From assembly GCF_001747405.1 (NCBI RefSeq), contig NZ_CP017305.1, positions 204,001 to 268,000 of the forward strand: DNA of 64,000 nt. The letters run 5' to 3'. The notes under the pieces were generated by a model that was not told where the DNA came from, searched no databases, and saw nothing but the letters and a program-made list of their open reading frames with translations. A program made the translations under genes and the position numbers. Of the stretch, positions 28,013 to 37,248 are shown piece by piece. The DNA is from Chlorobaculum limnaeum (lineage in GTDB: Bacteria > Bacteroidota > Chlorobiia > Chlorobiales > Chlorobiaceae). Position 1 is the first letter of the stretch. Each line of letters starts with the position of its first letter.

Positions 28013-28591
28013 ATGCTTGATCTGTCGAAAGCTTCTCTTGTAGGAAAAGGGTCTTCAAGACTTTGTTATGTTCACCCGGAGGATGACCGGAAGTGCGTGA
28101 AGGTCATCTATACCCGAAGGCCTGAGATCAATCAGGTCGAAATGAAGCATTACCGGAGGTTTCAGCGGCGTCACGTTTCGTGGGAGCTGCTGGCCCGTCC
28201 CTACGGGTTCGTGGAGACCTCCGAGGGAGAGGGGGTGGTGTTCAGCCTCGCCCGGGATTTTGACGGCGAAATATCGAAACCGCTGGAACACTACCTTTCA
28301 TTCGCCAGCTCCCGCGATTGCCTGAAGCACTTGCGAGACGCTCTTAAAGAGTTCAAGTCCTTCCTTTTCAGGGATGCTATTGTTGTCAGGGAACTCAAGC
28401 TGGACAATGTCGTTTTCCAGCGGATTTCGGAAGGTCGGTGCCGTCTGGTGCTGATCGACGGCGTTGGCAATAACCAGTTCCTTCCGTTGGCGAACTATTC
28501 CAGAACGTTCGCCCGCCGTATGCTGAAGCGCAAGTGGAGGCAGTTCGAGGCCGATCTGCTCGAACGGGGCTTTAGCGATCTGCCGGAGTGA
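28013..28591 (+). CDS. YrbL-like / LPS-kinase-like protein
   Basis: The 192-residue protein begins SKASLVGKGSSRLCYVHPED, then KCVKVIY, which matches the glycine-rich loop and the lysine of the PhoP-regulated YrbL family, a branch of the protein-kinase-like fold. Further on are VVRELKLDNVVFQ (the region of the catalytic loop) and RLVLIDGVGNNQFLPLA (the metal-binding D position). In other bacteria related proteins are uncharacterised or act as sugar kinases of LPS. It lies on the opposite strand between paralogous GT4 genes, so phosphorylation of a core sugar is a reasonable guess but unproven. The family call is good; the role is inferred. Confidence 0.75.
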   Translation: MLDLSKASLVGKGSSRLCYVHPEDDRKCVKVIYTRRPEINQVEMKHYRRFQRRHVSWELLARPYGFVETSEGEGVVFSLARDFDGEISKPLEHYLSFASSRDCLKHLRDALKEFKSFLFRDAIVVRELKLDNVVFQRISEGRCRLVLIDGVGNNQFLPLANYSRTFARRMLKRKWRQFEADLLERGFSDLPE

Positions 28592-28597
28592 ACTGAG

Positions 28598-28619
28598 CGG
28601 CGTTTTGCCGGATTTTTTT
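28598..28619. terminator. Weak hairpin with T run between convergent genes
   Basis: A short stem cggc/gccg around gttt is followed by a run of about eight T after the kinase-like gene (28591). It could end plus-strand transcription facing the minus-strand GT4. The stem is only 4 bp, so support is limited. Confidence 0.35.
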
Positions 28620-28627
28620 TCATCTTC

Positions 28628-29698
28628 TTATTCTTTTCCCACCACTTCCCGGCAGAAGCCGGCGATTTCGCTCGCCATCCGCTCTATCGAAAATTGCTCC
28701 AGAACCCGGCTTCTCGCCTTTTTCGCGAGACTGTTGCGCAGTTCCGGGGATCGATAGAGCGAGAGCAGCGCTTTGGCCAGCGCATCGACGTCGCCGTAGT
28801 CGAGCAGGTAGCCGTTCCGGCCGTCGTCGATCACCTCTTCGGCTCCGCCTGCTCTCGTGCTGACGGGCGCGTTGCCGAGGTACATCGCTTCGAGCAGGGC
28901 ATTGGCGATACCCTCGTTTTTCGATACCATGGCAAACAGATGGCTTCGGGCAAGTTCAGGCAACGGGTCGTTCAGAAAGCCGGTGAACCTGAGCCGTCCA
29001 TCGATGCCGAGTTCGGAGGCAAGCGATTCGAGCGCCGAGCGTTCAGGGCCGCTGCCGATAATGACCAGTCGCGCGTCCGGCGCTTCGGTCAATTCGAGAA
29101 ACCGCGCAAAGCCGCGCATCAGGAAATCGAATCCCTTGCGCCGGGTCAGTATGCCCATCGAACAGATGGTAAATCCTTCAGGCTTGCCGGAGATGACCTC
29201 CGGGAACCGCCGGTCGATGCTCTCCGTGTCGATGCCGTTGTAAATGACGCGAATGTTCGCCTCCCTGATCCATGTTGCGCGCAGAAGGCTCTCCCTGCTT
29301 CTTCGGGCATTGACGATAATGCCGTCGGCCAGCGAGCCGTACATGAGTCTGTGGAACCAGAATCCAGAGGGGGTGCGGTCGATGCCAAGGCGAAGAATAT
29401 TGGTGACGCCGCAGATTTTCGCGGCAATACCGGCTATCAGATAGTCTTTGCGCTTGGTCGGGATGAGGACTTCGATGCGATGTTTTCGGATGAGCCTGAC
29501 CACCTGAAAGATCGTGTACAGATCGAGGTGGCTCAGGCACGGGAGCCGGTATTTAGGAATCGTGAAACGCTCTCCGACGACAGCGCGACGGTAAACAAGA
29601 TGCGTCCGGTGCTCTGTCGCCAGCGCGTGAGCCGCCATGAAAGTCCACTTTTCCGTTCCTCCCCAGGTTCGGGCCGAGTTGATGAAAAGAATGTTCAT
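28628..29698 (-). CDS. GT4 family glycosyltransferase
   Basis: This 356-residue GT-B enzyme begins MNILFINSARTWGGTEKWTF. It carries ILRLGIDRTPSG, VIYNGIDTESID, SMGILTRRKGFDFLMRGFA, LFAMVSKNEGIANALLEAMY and RAGGAEEVIDDGRNG. The residues and their order closely follow the gene at 26739-27821, which makes the two paralogs; the pair probably act on related core positions. The gene is alone on this strand, with the kinase-like gene converging on its end. Confidence 0.88.
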   Translation of the reverse strand: MNILFINSARTWGGTEKWTFMAAHALATEHRTHLVYRRAVVGERFTIPKYRLPCLSHLDLYTIFQVVRLIRKHRIEVLIPTKRKDYLIAGIAAKICGVTNILRLGIDRTPSGFWFHRLMYGSLADGIIVNARRSRESLLRATWIREANIRVIYNGIDTESIDRRFPEVISGKPEGFTICSMGILTRRKGFDFLMRGFARFLELTEAPDARLVIIGSGPERSALESLASELGIDGRLRFTGFLNDPLPELARSHLFAMVSKNEGIANALLEAMYLGNAPVSTRAGGAEEVIDDGRNGYLLDYGDVDALAKALLSLYRSPELRNSLAKKARSRVLEQFSIERMASEIAGFCREVVGKE

Positions 29699-30354
29699 GG
29701 ATCAGAATCTGCCATCGATATTCCTGGTCGGCAGCCCCCCTTGACAATCGTAGACAATGGCGTTCTGGCAGAAGCAGAGCGAGCGGATGTTCATGTTTCG
29801 TCCATTTTTTCCGTTTGGTCAGAGAGAGTTTCGCTCAGGCATCTTGCTGCTGCGTTTCCGGTTTTTCCCCCACGAGCAGGCAAGGCAGTCGCTCGAACCA
29901 TGTGGGCTAAGCTCCTGCCTGGAAATCGGATAACCTGTAGTGTACTGCCGATCAATATAAGAAATCGTCGTGATTTTTAGCTGATCTGTCTGCCTGTTCG
30001 TAGTTGTGCTGTAAATGAACAATGTGAAATAACCGTAATTCGTCTCTGATGTATCGCAGCGTTATAGAAGAAAAATATATTTGTAGTTTTAAAAAATAAA
30101 GTATATTGCCAAATAAAATACTAACTATTTGCTGTTTCCGGACAAGCTTGCGACATCGGGCAAGGTCTTGCTTTTGTTGACATCCAGTGGCTGACCGGAG
30201 AGAATAAGTGGTTACAGTAAAATATTTTAGTGTGTTATTTCCGATGCAATTACCAGCGGCGTTGCGGTTTTTTCCGAGACACCTCAATGCCTGATTTTGT
30301 GCCTGTCAATTGAAAGGTCAGCCTGATCAATATCTAACTTGAAAAGTCAATAAC
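29699..30354. other. Intergenic region, no gene seen
   Basis: About 650 bp between the divergently transcribed GT4 and HAD-UbiA genes. It becomes AT-rich from about 30,040. No frame shows a domain or a convincing start. Two similar short tracts, ttgaaaggtca and ttgaaaagtca, occur at about 30,311 and 30,338, just before the HAD-UbiA start, but I have no evidence that they are binding sites. Confidence 0.5.
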
Positions 30355-31791
30355 ATGAATCTTCCTATAGTTGTTGACCTCGATGGTACGCTTACACCTA
30401 CCGATACGCTTGTCGAGTCTCTTTTGAAGTATGTTCGCAAATCGCCTCTCAATCTGTTCAGAGTCGTCGGATTGGGACGGCAGGAGCGGGCAGTCTTCAA
30501 GAGCCACATCGCGGATCACACCAGCATATCGGGGGAGTTGCTGCCGTATAACGAGCAGTTTCTTCAGTACCTGAAAGAGGAAAAAGCCAAGGGCCGCCGT
30601 ATCGTTCTCGCAACTGCGGCTCACCGGTCGATTGCCGATGCGGTGTCGTCTCATCTCGATATCTTCGATGATGTGCTGGCAACGGATGGCACGCACAATC
30701 TGAAAGGCAAAGAGAAGCTGGCGGCCATCCGTCAGAATCTGGGGGAGCAGTTCGTCTATGCCGGCAACAGCCGGGCGGATATTCCCATATGGAAAGAGTG
30801 CAAGCACGCCATTCTGGTGGGGGTTCCCTCACAGGTTGCCAGGTCAATGAGGCAGCAGGTCGCCGTCGAGCGTGAGTTCAAGTGGCCCGCTCCCGACCTC
30901 AAGGTTTTGATGAAAGCGCTGCGCGTGCATCAGTGGCTCAAGAATCTTCTGCTCTTCGTGCCATTGCTGACCGCAATCAATCTGTCGAGTTTCAGCCGGT
31001 TGTGGCACGTCATTGTTGCGTTCGTTGCGTTCTCGCTCGCGGCCTCGTCTACCTATATTTTCAACGATCTTCTCGATATCGAGAACGATCGTGCCCATCC
31101 CCGAAAGTGCACTCGTCCGTTTGCGAGTGGGAAACTGTCGATCCTGACCGGCGTGATCATGAGCGTCGTGCTCATGATTGTCGCTGTTGTACTGGCGTTG
31201 TCGCTTTCGCAAGGATTTTTTTTCATGCTCATGCTCTACGTTATGATGACGGTCTTCTACACCCTGGTGCTCAAGGAGATCGTTCTGATAGACGTGCTGA
31301 TGCTATCCCTGCTCTATACGTTGCGCATTCTGGCTGGCTCGATTGCCACTCCTGTGAAGACAAGCTTCTGGCTGATGGCTTTTTCGGTGTTTATCTTTTT
31401 CAGCCTGGCGCTCGTCAAGCGTTGCGCGGAGCTGGTGACCATGGACGAGAAAGGGAAGATGGGCACCTATGGCCGCGATTACTGGGTCGAAGATTTGAGA
31501 GTCTTGTGGCCGCTTGGTGTCGGTGCGGCGCTCGCCGCGGTGGTGATGTTCGGGTTGTTCATCAGCGCCCCGGAAACCAGGATCGGGTATGCAACACCCG
31601 ATATGTTGTGGCTGGTTGCGATTGCGCTCATCTACTGGCAGTCACGGTTGTGGGTCATGACTTCTCGAGGACAAATGCATCATGATCCGGTTATTTTCGC
31701 CATTACCGACAGGGGGAGCCAGTACATCGTCTTTATCATGATTGTCATGACGATCATGGCCCGTTTTATCTCGATCAAATTGATTCCATGA
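30355..31791 (+). CDS. HAD phosphatase - UbiA prenyltransferase fusion (phosphoribosyl-polyprenyl-phosphate synthase-like)
   Basis: Residues 1-165 are a HAD-type phosphatase: motif I PIVVDLDGTLTPTDT (4-18), motif II VLATAAHRS and a late FVYAGNSRADIPIW. Residues 180-478 are a UbiA-family membrane prenyltransferase: LRVHQWLKNLLLFVPLL, the metal-binding NDLLDIENDRAHP, and DVLMLSLLYTLRILAG. This variant resembles decaprenylphosphoryl-5-phosphoribose synthase rather than UbiA of quinone synthesis. In actinobacteria a separate phosphatase removes the 5-phosphate; here a HAD domain is fused on. I infer it makes a polyprenyl-phosphate pentose at the inner membrane. It overlaps the next gene by 4 bp (ATGA). 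Confidence 0.82.
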   Translation: MNLPIVVDLDGTLTPTDTLVESLLKYVRKSPLNLFRVVGLGRQERAVFKSHIADHTSISGELLPYNEQFLQYLKEEKAKGRRIVLATAAHRSIADAVSSHLDIFDDVLATDGTHNLKGKEKLAAIRQNLGEQFVYAGNSRADIPIWKECKHAILVGVPSQVARSMRQQVAVEREFKWPAPDLKVLMKALRVHQWLKNLLLFVPLLTAINLSSFSRLWHVIVAFVAFSLAASSTYIFNDLLDIENDRAHPRKCTRPFASGKLSILTGVIMSVVLMIVAVVLALSLSQGFFFMLMLYVMMTVFYTLVLKEIVLIDVLMLSLLYTLRILAGSIATPVKTSFWLMAFSVFIFFSLALVKRCAELVTMDEKGKMGTYGRDYWVEDLRVLWPLGVGAALAAVVMFGLFISAPETRIGYATPDMLWLVAIALIYWQSRLWVMTSRGQMHHDPVIFAITDRGSQYIVFIMIVMTIMARFISIKLIP

Positions 31792-32153
31792 ATACTTTTG
31801 TCGTTGCATTGTGCAGTATTCTGATTTCGGCGGCAGCACAATTTTCGCTGAAAGCCGGGATGTCAGCCGATGCCGTCAAGACGGCGATGCAGCAGCCCTT
31901 TTCGATCAGGACACTGCTGGTTATCCTGAGTGACAAGTTTGTTCTTGGCGGTTTCCTGCTCTATGGATTCGGCGCGGTCGTCTGGCTTTGGGTGCTGTCG
32001 AAGTGGGAGGTGAGCAAAGCATACCCGATGGTGGGAATCGGTTTCCTGGTTACGGCGGCGGTTGGCGCGATGATCGGTGAGCACATAACGATATCAAGGG
32101 GTGTCGGGGTTATCATGATCTGCATTGGAATCTGGTTTATCTCGAACTCCTGA
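31788..32153 (+). CDS. Small multidrug-resistance/EamA-like four-helix membrane protein
   Basis: The 121-residue protein has four hydrophobic helices: an N-terminal FVVALCSILISAAAQFSLK, then VLGGFLLYGFGAVVWLWVL, VSKAYPMVGIGFLVTAAVGA and ITISRGVGVIMICIGIWFI. This is the ArnE/EmrE-type plan. ArnE/F and the actinobacterial Rv3789-type protein are proposed to flip polyprenyl-phosphate sugars. Since it is translationally coupled to the HAD-UbiA gene, a role in moving its lipid-linked product across the membrane is likely. It has no obvious drug-binding motif beyond an early Gln in place of the usual Glu. Confidence 0.75.
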   Translation: MNTFVVALCSILISAAAQFSLKAGMSADAVKTAMQQPFSIRTLLVILSDKFVLGGFLLYGFGAVVWLWVLSKWEVSKAYPMVGIGFLVTAAVGAMIGEHITISRGVGVIMICIGIWFISNS

Positions 32154-32618
32154 TCCGGAACCTGACGCATCGGCGGGCTGATCGCTCTCCTTCGCCCGCC
32201 GGAAGCAGCTTCTGATGCCGCAATGCCAGCTTGTATCGACAGTCCGCTGACTGGATTCCACCACGGAATCCGCAACTTTGCCGCTGATATCTCCTGTCAT
32301 CTCCCGCATCCTGCCCCCATACTGGAGTCCAGCCTTGACGCTTTGTATGCCACTCTGAAGGTCTTTCCCTCAATCGCCTCTGTTCATCCGCTGATTTTTT
32401 TGACGGATGGCGGCGCCTGACCGTTATTTTACACTGTGGTCATTATCCGCAAACGGATCGAATCCGGCGGTTCAGCTCTCTTTGGCAGCTCGCCGGTCGC
32501 CGGCTTTTGCACGTTATGCCTTGAATCCTGTGACCGCTTCAATCGCGATTTCCCGGCATGAGTCTGGCGGCGTTTCGACGCTTTTCGGGAGATTTCCGGA
32601 ATTTCTGTTATCGACAGC
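32154..32618. other. Intergenic region, no gene seen
   Basis: About 465 bp between the SMR-like gene and the next membrane protein. Short ORFs on both strands lack motifs and overlap each other in incompatible frames. No clear terminator or promoter was found. Confidence 0.5.
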
Positions 32619-34457
32619 ATGAAAGATGCCTTGAGCCATCGGATGCCTCCAAAGCTATGGAAAGCCGTCAGTTATGTGCTGATACCGGTAATATGTGGCT
32701 ACGTGTCTACGCTGCTCACGGGGTTCTCTTTCGGGGTGATCAACAACGTTTTTCATTTGCCCTATGTGCTGAATCTGACCCGGTTGCCCGAGTTCCGCGA
32801 CGATGTGTTTTACGCGACACTGAACAACTTCACCACGATCGTCTGGCCGATGCTCAGGGCGATCACTACCGAGGCCAATGTCGAGCAGGTTTTTGCTATC
32901 GCGAATCTGGCAAGCAGAATCGCGGCATTTGCAGGATTGGCCTCTCTGGTGAGAAGTGCCGGACTGGACAGGCCGCTCGAACTGCTGCTGGCGATGATCG
33001 TGCTGACGCTTACCTCCTTGCTGCAATCATTCTCCATCGTTGGCGGTCACGGAATGTTCATCCATTACTTCACTCACAGTGAGGTGACCTGGGTGTTCGT
33101 TTTTCTCTCTGTAGCATATCTGTATACCGGCAGGATCGTGCTGGCCTATGTGATGATGGGCATCGCCTTTTCTGTCAACGCATTCATCGGCCTCTGGCTT
33201 TTTGGAATGAATTCGCTGGTGATGCTGCTGGTGAAGCGCCCCTCAACCGTGGCGACGTTCCTGAAAACTCTGGCTGGATTCGCGCTTTTTGCCTTGCCTG
33301 CGGCGCTCTGGATCTACGTCGCCGTCAGCAGCAAACACGAAGCGGTCGATTTCAGCTATATCGACTATGTCCGTTCGTATTACCCGAAGCATTTCCTGAT
33401 CGAGGCAATCGAGTGGAAAGCGGCGCTGAAGCATCTGGTGCTGGTCTGTTCAGGTCTGCTGGCTGCACGGCATCTGCCGCAGAGCCGCTTCTGGGTCGCT
33501 CTGCAACTCAGCGCGTTGCTGCTTGTGATCGTGGGGGTGCCGTTGCCCTATCTGCTTGACAACCGCTTCATCTTCAATCTGCACCTGCTTCGCGCGGCCG
33601 GTATCGGGCAGGCGCTCGCGACCGTTTTGATCGCTTTGGCGGGGGTCAGGCTGTTGCTGAATCGCGAGGAGCTTGCGATGCGAGTCATCGGCGCGGTCGT
33701 GTTGCTCTCTCTGGCGATGCTGGAGATCAGGATAATCGGCATGGCTGTGCTTTTCGTTTCGATGCTCGCGGCACTGCCCGGCGACGGGTTCGTGGCCCGC
33801 TTCGACCGGTGGGGAATTTTCCGGTGGATCGAGGCGCGGCGGAAGCAGCTCGCCAGTCTCTGCGTATTGCTCTTCGTGCTTGCGCTGACGGATTTTTTCT
33901 GGCAGCATCGACTCGATGCGATTCAGGGCTTCAAGCTTGCGGTGTCGCTCGGGGTGTTTGCTCTTCTGGTTTTTGGCTACAATCGGCGCATGGAGGCGGG
34001 CTGGTCTCTGGCGTTTCTGCTACTCTGTTACACGACCGTTTTTTGCTGGCATCAGGTCAGAAGTTTCGAGGAAAATCAACGTTTCCAACGTACGCTTCCC
34101 GTGAACCAGAGCTGGGTGGAATTGACTTCGTGGATACGGAACAGCCGCTTGCATGGCCCGTTTTTGCTGCCGATGGATGACAATGACCATGTTGAATATT
34201 TTCAGTTGCAGTCGCGCCGGAAGGTGTGGGTGGACTGGAAGCAGGGGGCGGCGGTCATGTGGTCTCCGGACTTTCACCGGCAGTGGTCAACGAGACTTCG
34301 AGAGGTTTCCGCTCTTCGTACGCCCGGGGAGCTGGTCTCATATGCCAGGGCGCGCGGAATCCGTTACGTTGTTCTCCATGCTCCTGAGGCAGGAGTGCCC
34401 GCCTCTTGCCGGTTACTGAAACGGACGCCCGGCTATGTTCTGTACGAAGTGCGGTAA
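32619..34457 (+). CDS. Large polytopic membrane protein, GT-C-like, function unknown
   Basis: The 612-residue protein has about twelve hydrophobic segments and a C-terminal soluble part of about 110 residues. The first loop after helix 1 contains INNVFHLPYVLNLTRLPEF and RDDVFYATLNNFTT; an acidic pair there fits a GT-C fold. I do not recognise a characterised family. The C-terminus has LLPMDDNDHVEYFQL and AGVPASCRLLKRTPGYVLYE, a pattern seen at the end of other bacterial membrane glycosyltransferases. It follows the HAD-UbiA and SMR genes on the same strand, which suggests use of a lipid-linked donor in the periplasm. Confidence 0.6.
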   Translation: MKDALSHRMPPKLWKAVSYVLIPVICGYVSTLLTGFSFGVINNVFHLPYVLNLTRLPEFRDDVFYATLNNFTTIVWPMLRAITTEANVEQVFAIANLASRIAAFAGLASLVRSAGLDRPLELLLAMIVLTLTSLLQSFSIVGGHGMFIHYFTHSEVTWVFVFLSVAYLYTGRIVLAYVMMGIAFSVNAFIGLWLFGMNSLVMLLVKRPSTVATFLKTLAGFALFALPAALWIYVAVSSKHEAVDFSYIDYVRSYYPKHFLIEAIEWKAALKHLVLVCSGLLAARHLPQSRFWVALQLSALLLVIVGVPLPYLLDNRFIFNLHLLRAAGIGQALATVLIALAGVRLLLNREELAMRVIGAVVLLSLAMLEIRIIGMAVLFVSMLAALPGDGFVARFDRWGIFRWIEARRKQLASLCVLLFVLALTDFFWQHRLDAIQGFKLAVSLGVFALLVFGYNRRMEAGWSLAFLLLCYTTVFCWHQVRSFEENQRFQRTLPVNQSWVELTSWIRNSRLHGPFLLPMDDNDHVEYFQLQSRRKVWVDWKQGAAVMWSPDFHRQWSTRLREVSALRTPGELVSYARARGIRYVVLHAPEAGVPASCRLLKRTPGYVLYEVR

Positions 34458-34458
34458 G

Positions 34459-34501
34459 CCGAGGCATTGACGTGCCGGTCAATGTTCAGGAACTCGGTTT
34501 T
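34459..34501 (+). terminator. Nested hairpin with T run after the membrane protein gene
   Basis: Outer stem ccgag (34459-34463) with ctcgg (34493-34497), and inner stem cattgac (34465-34471) with gtcaatg (34478-34484), followed by tttta. It directly follows the stop codon, as expected for a Rho-independent terminator. Some mismatches separate the stems. Confidence 0.5.
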
Positions 34502-35407
34502 ATTTCAGACTTTTTTTATGAGCGAGCCCGTTGCCATGGTGCTCCGTTCTGTATCATTCGATGTAGTCGAAGGTTTTTGGATGACTGAAAGCCAGTGTGT
34601 TTTATTGAATCTGATACGAAATGTTTTTCAATATGTATATTTGTGTGAATGTTCCGAAATTGGAGGGAGCTCAAGAGCTTGTTCTGGACGTATATGCTTT
34701 TATTTATAAATAAAATTGTGTATACTGCACACGAGTAATACGAAGCAGACAGATGCCTGGCTCTCGGTTTTCGCTGGAAAATGTCATTTCGGTCGAGCAG
34801 GTTTATATAGATATCAGATAGTTCTATGCTCTTTAACATAGTTGAGTATGGTTCGCGCCCCACTCTAAAGCCAGCCATCACTTCCGCGTTGTCGGGCAGC
34901 TTCAAACGACACGAAACAGACATGCCGCCCGAAACGACAAAATCGAGTCAATCGTCGAGAAATTGGAACCAATTAACCAAAATGCTGCTTTGGAGTTTTA
35001 TATCTATGTCTAAATCCGTAAGAAGTATGAATTCCTGACAATAAAAAAAAATCGGCAGTCTCGGCCAATTGCAACAGTAGACGGTCATGTCGGTTGATTG
35101 AGCTGTTATAGAAATGGATAAAACAGAATCCGGAAATCAAGTCGTTCACCCTGATCCACAATGCTGTTTCGATGCAGAGCCGAATAGCTCAGTGCCCTTT
35201 CGCGCTCCCGGGTTTCATTGGGCGTTAAATCAATTGCCATGGCTGCGATTGTGTATTGACATAAAGGATCGTTGCTGTTGCCATGAAGCAGTGGTTGTGA
35301 ATCGATATTTGACATTCCACAATCGCTCGATAAAAAACAGGAAGAGCTGTTTCTCCGTCTACTCGTTTATGATTGGATACTAATTATGTATTAATCAATG
35401 ATTTGCT
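34502..35407. other. AT-rich intergenic region, no certain gene
   Basis: About 900 bp without a recognisable product. The best-looking frame, 35106-35315 on the minus strand, encodes 69 residues including MAIDLTPNETRERERALSY, but has no family match I know and no ribosome site. It may be a fragment of a lost gene. The region precedes an AT-rich membrane-protein gene. Confidence 0.5.
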
Positions 35408-37147
35408 ATGCTTAAAAACAAGATCTCTGAAGTTAATCGTCTCAACCTGGTTTTGAGGAGCGTATTTTGGGCTTTGGCGATCATTCTTGGTTTTATTCAG
35501 ACGCGGAGTGGTCGGTATCTGATGTGGTATGACGGCCCTTCCTATCTGGATATAGCAGATAATTACCTGAAGGGGGATTGGACAACGGCTATTAACGCTT
35601 GCTGGAGTCCTCTTTATTCATGGATATTGGGAATAGCTTTATTTATTTTCCATCCGTCTCCTTATTGGGAACTGTTTCTGGTCAAATCTGTAAACTTTGT
35701 GCTCTATCTGTTCGCTTTGTTTTCTTTTGATTTTTTCCTGAATCAAATAATATCTTATTCCTCTGATAAAGAAAATCGAAAAGAGGGTATTGATGACATC
35801 CTGAAAAAGCCGGATTGGGTCTGGATTGTGCTTGGATATACAATTTTTATCTGGTCGTCGATCGTATGGATTCTTGTGCATCGGGATAGCCCTGATATGA
35901 TGGTTGCTGCTCTTGTATATCTTGCGACGGGTTTTGTCGTAAGAATTGCGATGAATCCATTGAACTGGAGTAACTATGTGATACTTGGTTTTATTCTGGG
36001 ACTGAGTTATCTGTCAAAGTCGTTTATGTTGCCTTTAGGGTTTGTCTATATCATTTCAATTATTCACATAAGCGACCGCATAAGTTTAAAAAGCAGCCTG
36101 TTGAGAGCCTCGATTTCTGCATTGCTTATGTTGTTGGTCGCTTTGCCATTTATTACCGCCATTTCTTTGCAGAAGCAACGGTTTACAATAGGTGACGCAG
36201 GAAAACTGAATTATGCCTGGTATGTCAGCCCTGTCGCAAATGATCATTACTGGCAAGGTTCTCCTGAAACCGGCACCCCGGCCCATCCTGTAAGAACGAT
36301 TAATAAAAATCCTGAAATTATAGAATTCGCTACGCCAATATCAGGTTCTTACCCCGCCTGGTATGATCCTTCATATTGGAGTGATGGTATTCAGCCAAAA
36401 TTCGATTTGGAAAAACAGATTTATATTATTAAACAGAATCTTAAGTATTTAATAAAACTGTTTTTAGCTTTTTTCCTTCTGTTGTTCTTCTTTTTGGCGA
36501 GCATAAATAAAGAGTGTACTATAGGTTTTTTGAGAAATATCATTCATAATTGGAGGTTTTTTCTTACACCCATAGCTGGGTTTATCAGCTTTATTATATT
36601 TACTGATCTGGCGGTAATTGATGAGCCATGGATTGCATTTCAGACAAGATATATAGCGCCGTTTGTTTTGATGTTATTTGTGTTTGTTGTTTTTAGCGTA
36701 GATGTAAAAAGTGTACTATCAAAAAAAACATTAGGTGGCATAGTTATTGTTTCTGTGATACTTGCAAATGTTGCTCTTTTATTTCAGCCTTCATTTAAAA
36801 GAAGGACAATAGAGTATCCGGTCAATGATATAAGAAACTATCATTGGCAAGTTGCTGATAATCTGGCAAAAATGGGGGTCAGGCCGGGTGATCGAGTTGC
36901 TGTTTTAGGATTTGATGATGAAGAGTTGTATTGGGCCAGGTTGGCTAAAGTAAAAATAATAGCCGCGATGAGTGCTGACTACTATTCATCCAAAAAAAGA
37001 AAAAAAACTATTGCGCTGAATGTGCTGAAAAAAGCCGGGGTGAATGCTCTTGTAATACCTTCATTGCCGCCTTGGGTTTCAGATAAGGATTTGAGTCCGG
37101 ATTGGGATAAGATTGGGGAGACAAAGACCTATATTTATAAATTTTAA
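35408..37147 (+). CDS. Polytopic membrane protein, probable GT-C glycosyltransferase
   Basis: The 579-residue protein has around ten membrane spans in its first 430 residues and a soluble C-terminal end. The first periplasmic loop includes MWYDGPSYLDIADNYLKGDW, with the acidic residues expected of GT-C/GT39-like enzymes, followed by WSPLYSWILG. The C-terminal MGVRPGDRVAVLGFDDEELY is a frequent element of such proteins. The gene is AT-rich, unlike those on either side, which suggests separate acquisition. No specific subfamily could be assigned. Confidence 0.65.
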   Translation: MLKNKISEVNRLNLVLRSVFWALAIILGFIQTRSGRYLMWYDGPSYLDIADNYLKGDWTTAINACWSPLYSWILGIALFIFHPSPYWELFLVKSVNFVLYLFALFSFDFFLNQIISYSSDKENRKEGIDDILKKPDWVWIVLGYTIFIWSSIVWILVHRDSPDMMVAALVYLATGFVVRIAMNPLNWSNYVILGFILGLSYLSKSFMLPLGFVYIISIIHISDRISLKSSLLRASISALLMLLVALPFITAISLQKQRFTIGDAGKLNYAWYVSPVANDHYWQGSPETGTPAHPVRTINKNPEIIEFATPISGSYPAWYDPSYWSDGIQPKFDLEKQIYIIKQNLKYLIKLFLAFFLLLFFFLASINKECTIGFLRNIIHNWRFFLTPIAGFISFIIFTDLAVIDEPWIAFQTRYIAPFVLMLFVFVVFSVDVKSVLSKKTLGGIVIVSVILANVALLFQPSFKRRTIEYPVNDIRNYHWQVADNLAKMGVRPGDRVAVLGFDDEELYWARLAKVKIIAAMSADYYSSKKRKKTIALNVLKKAGVNALVIPSLPPWVSDKDLSPDWDKIGETKTYIYKF

Positions 37148-37248
37148 TCGTTGAAATAAATGGTTTTCTCTCAATGGATTTCCCTTATTTTATATAACCA
37201 TACTTGAATCATTACATTAATTATATGATAATATAAACCACATAGAAT

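Noticed and set aside
28694-29980. A 428-codon plus-strand frame
   Set aside because: Antisense shadow of the GT4 gene at 28628-29698.
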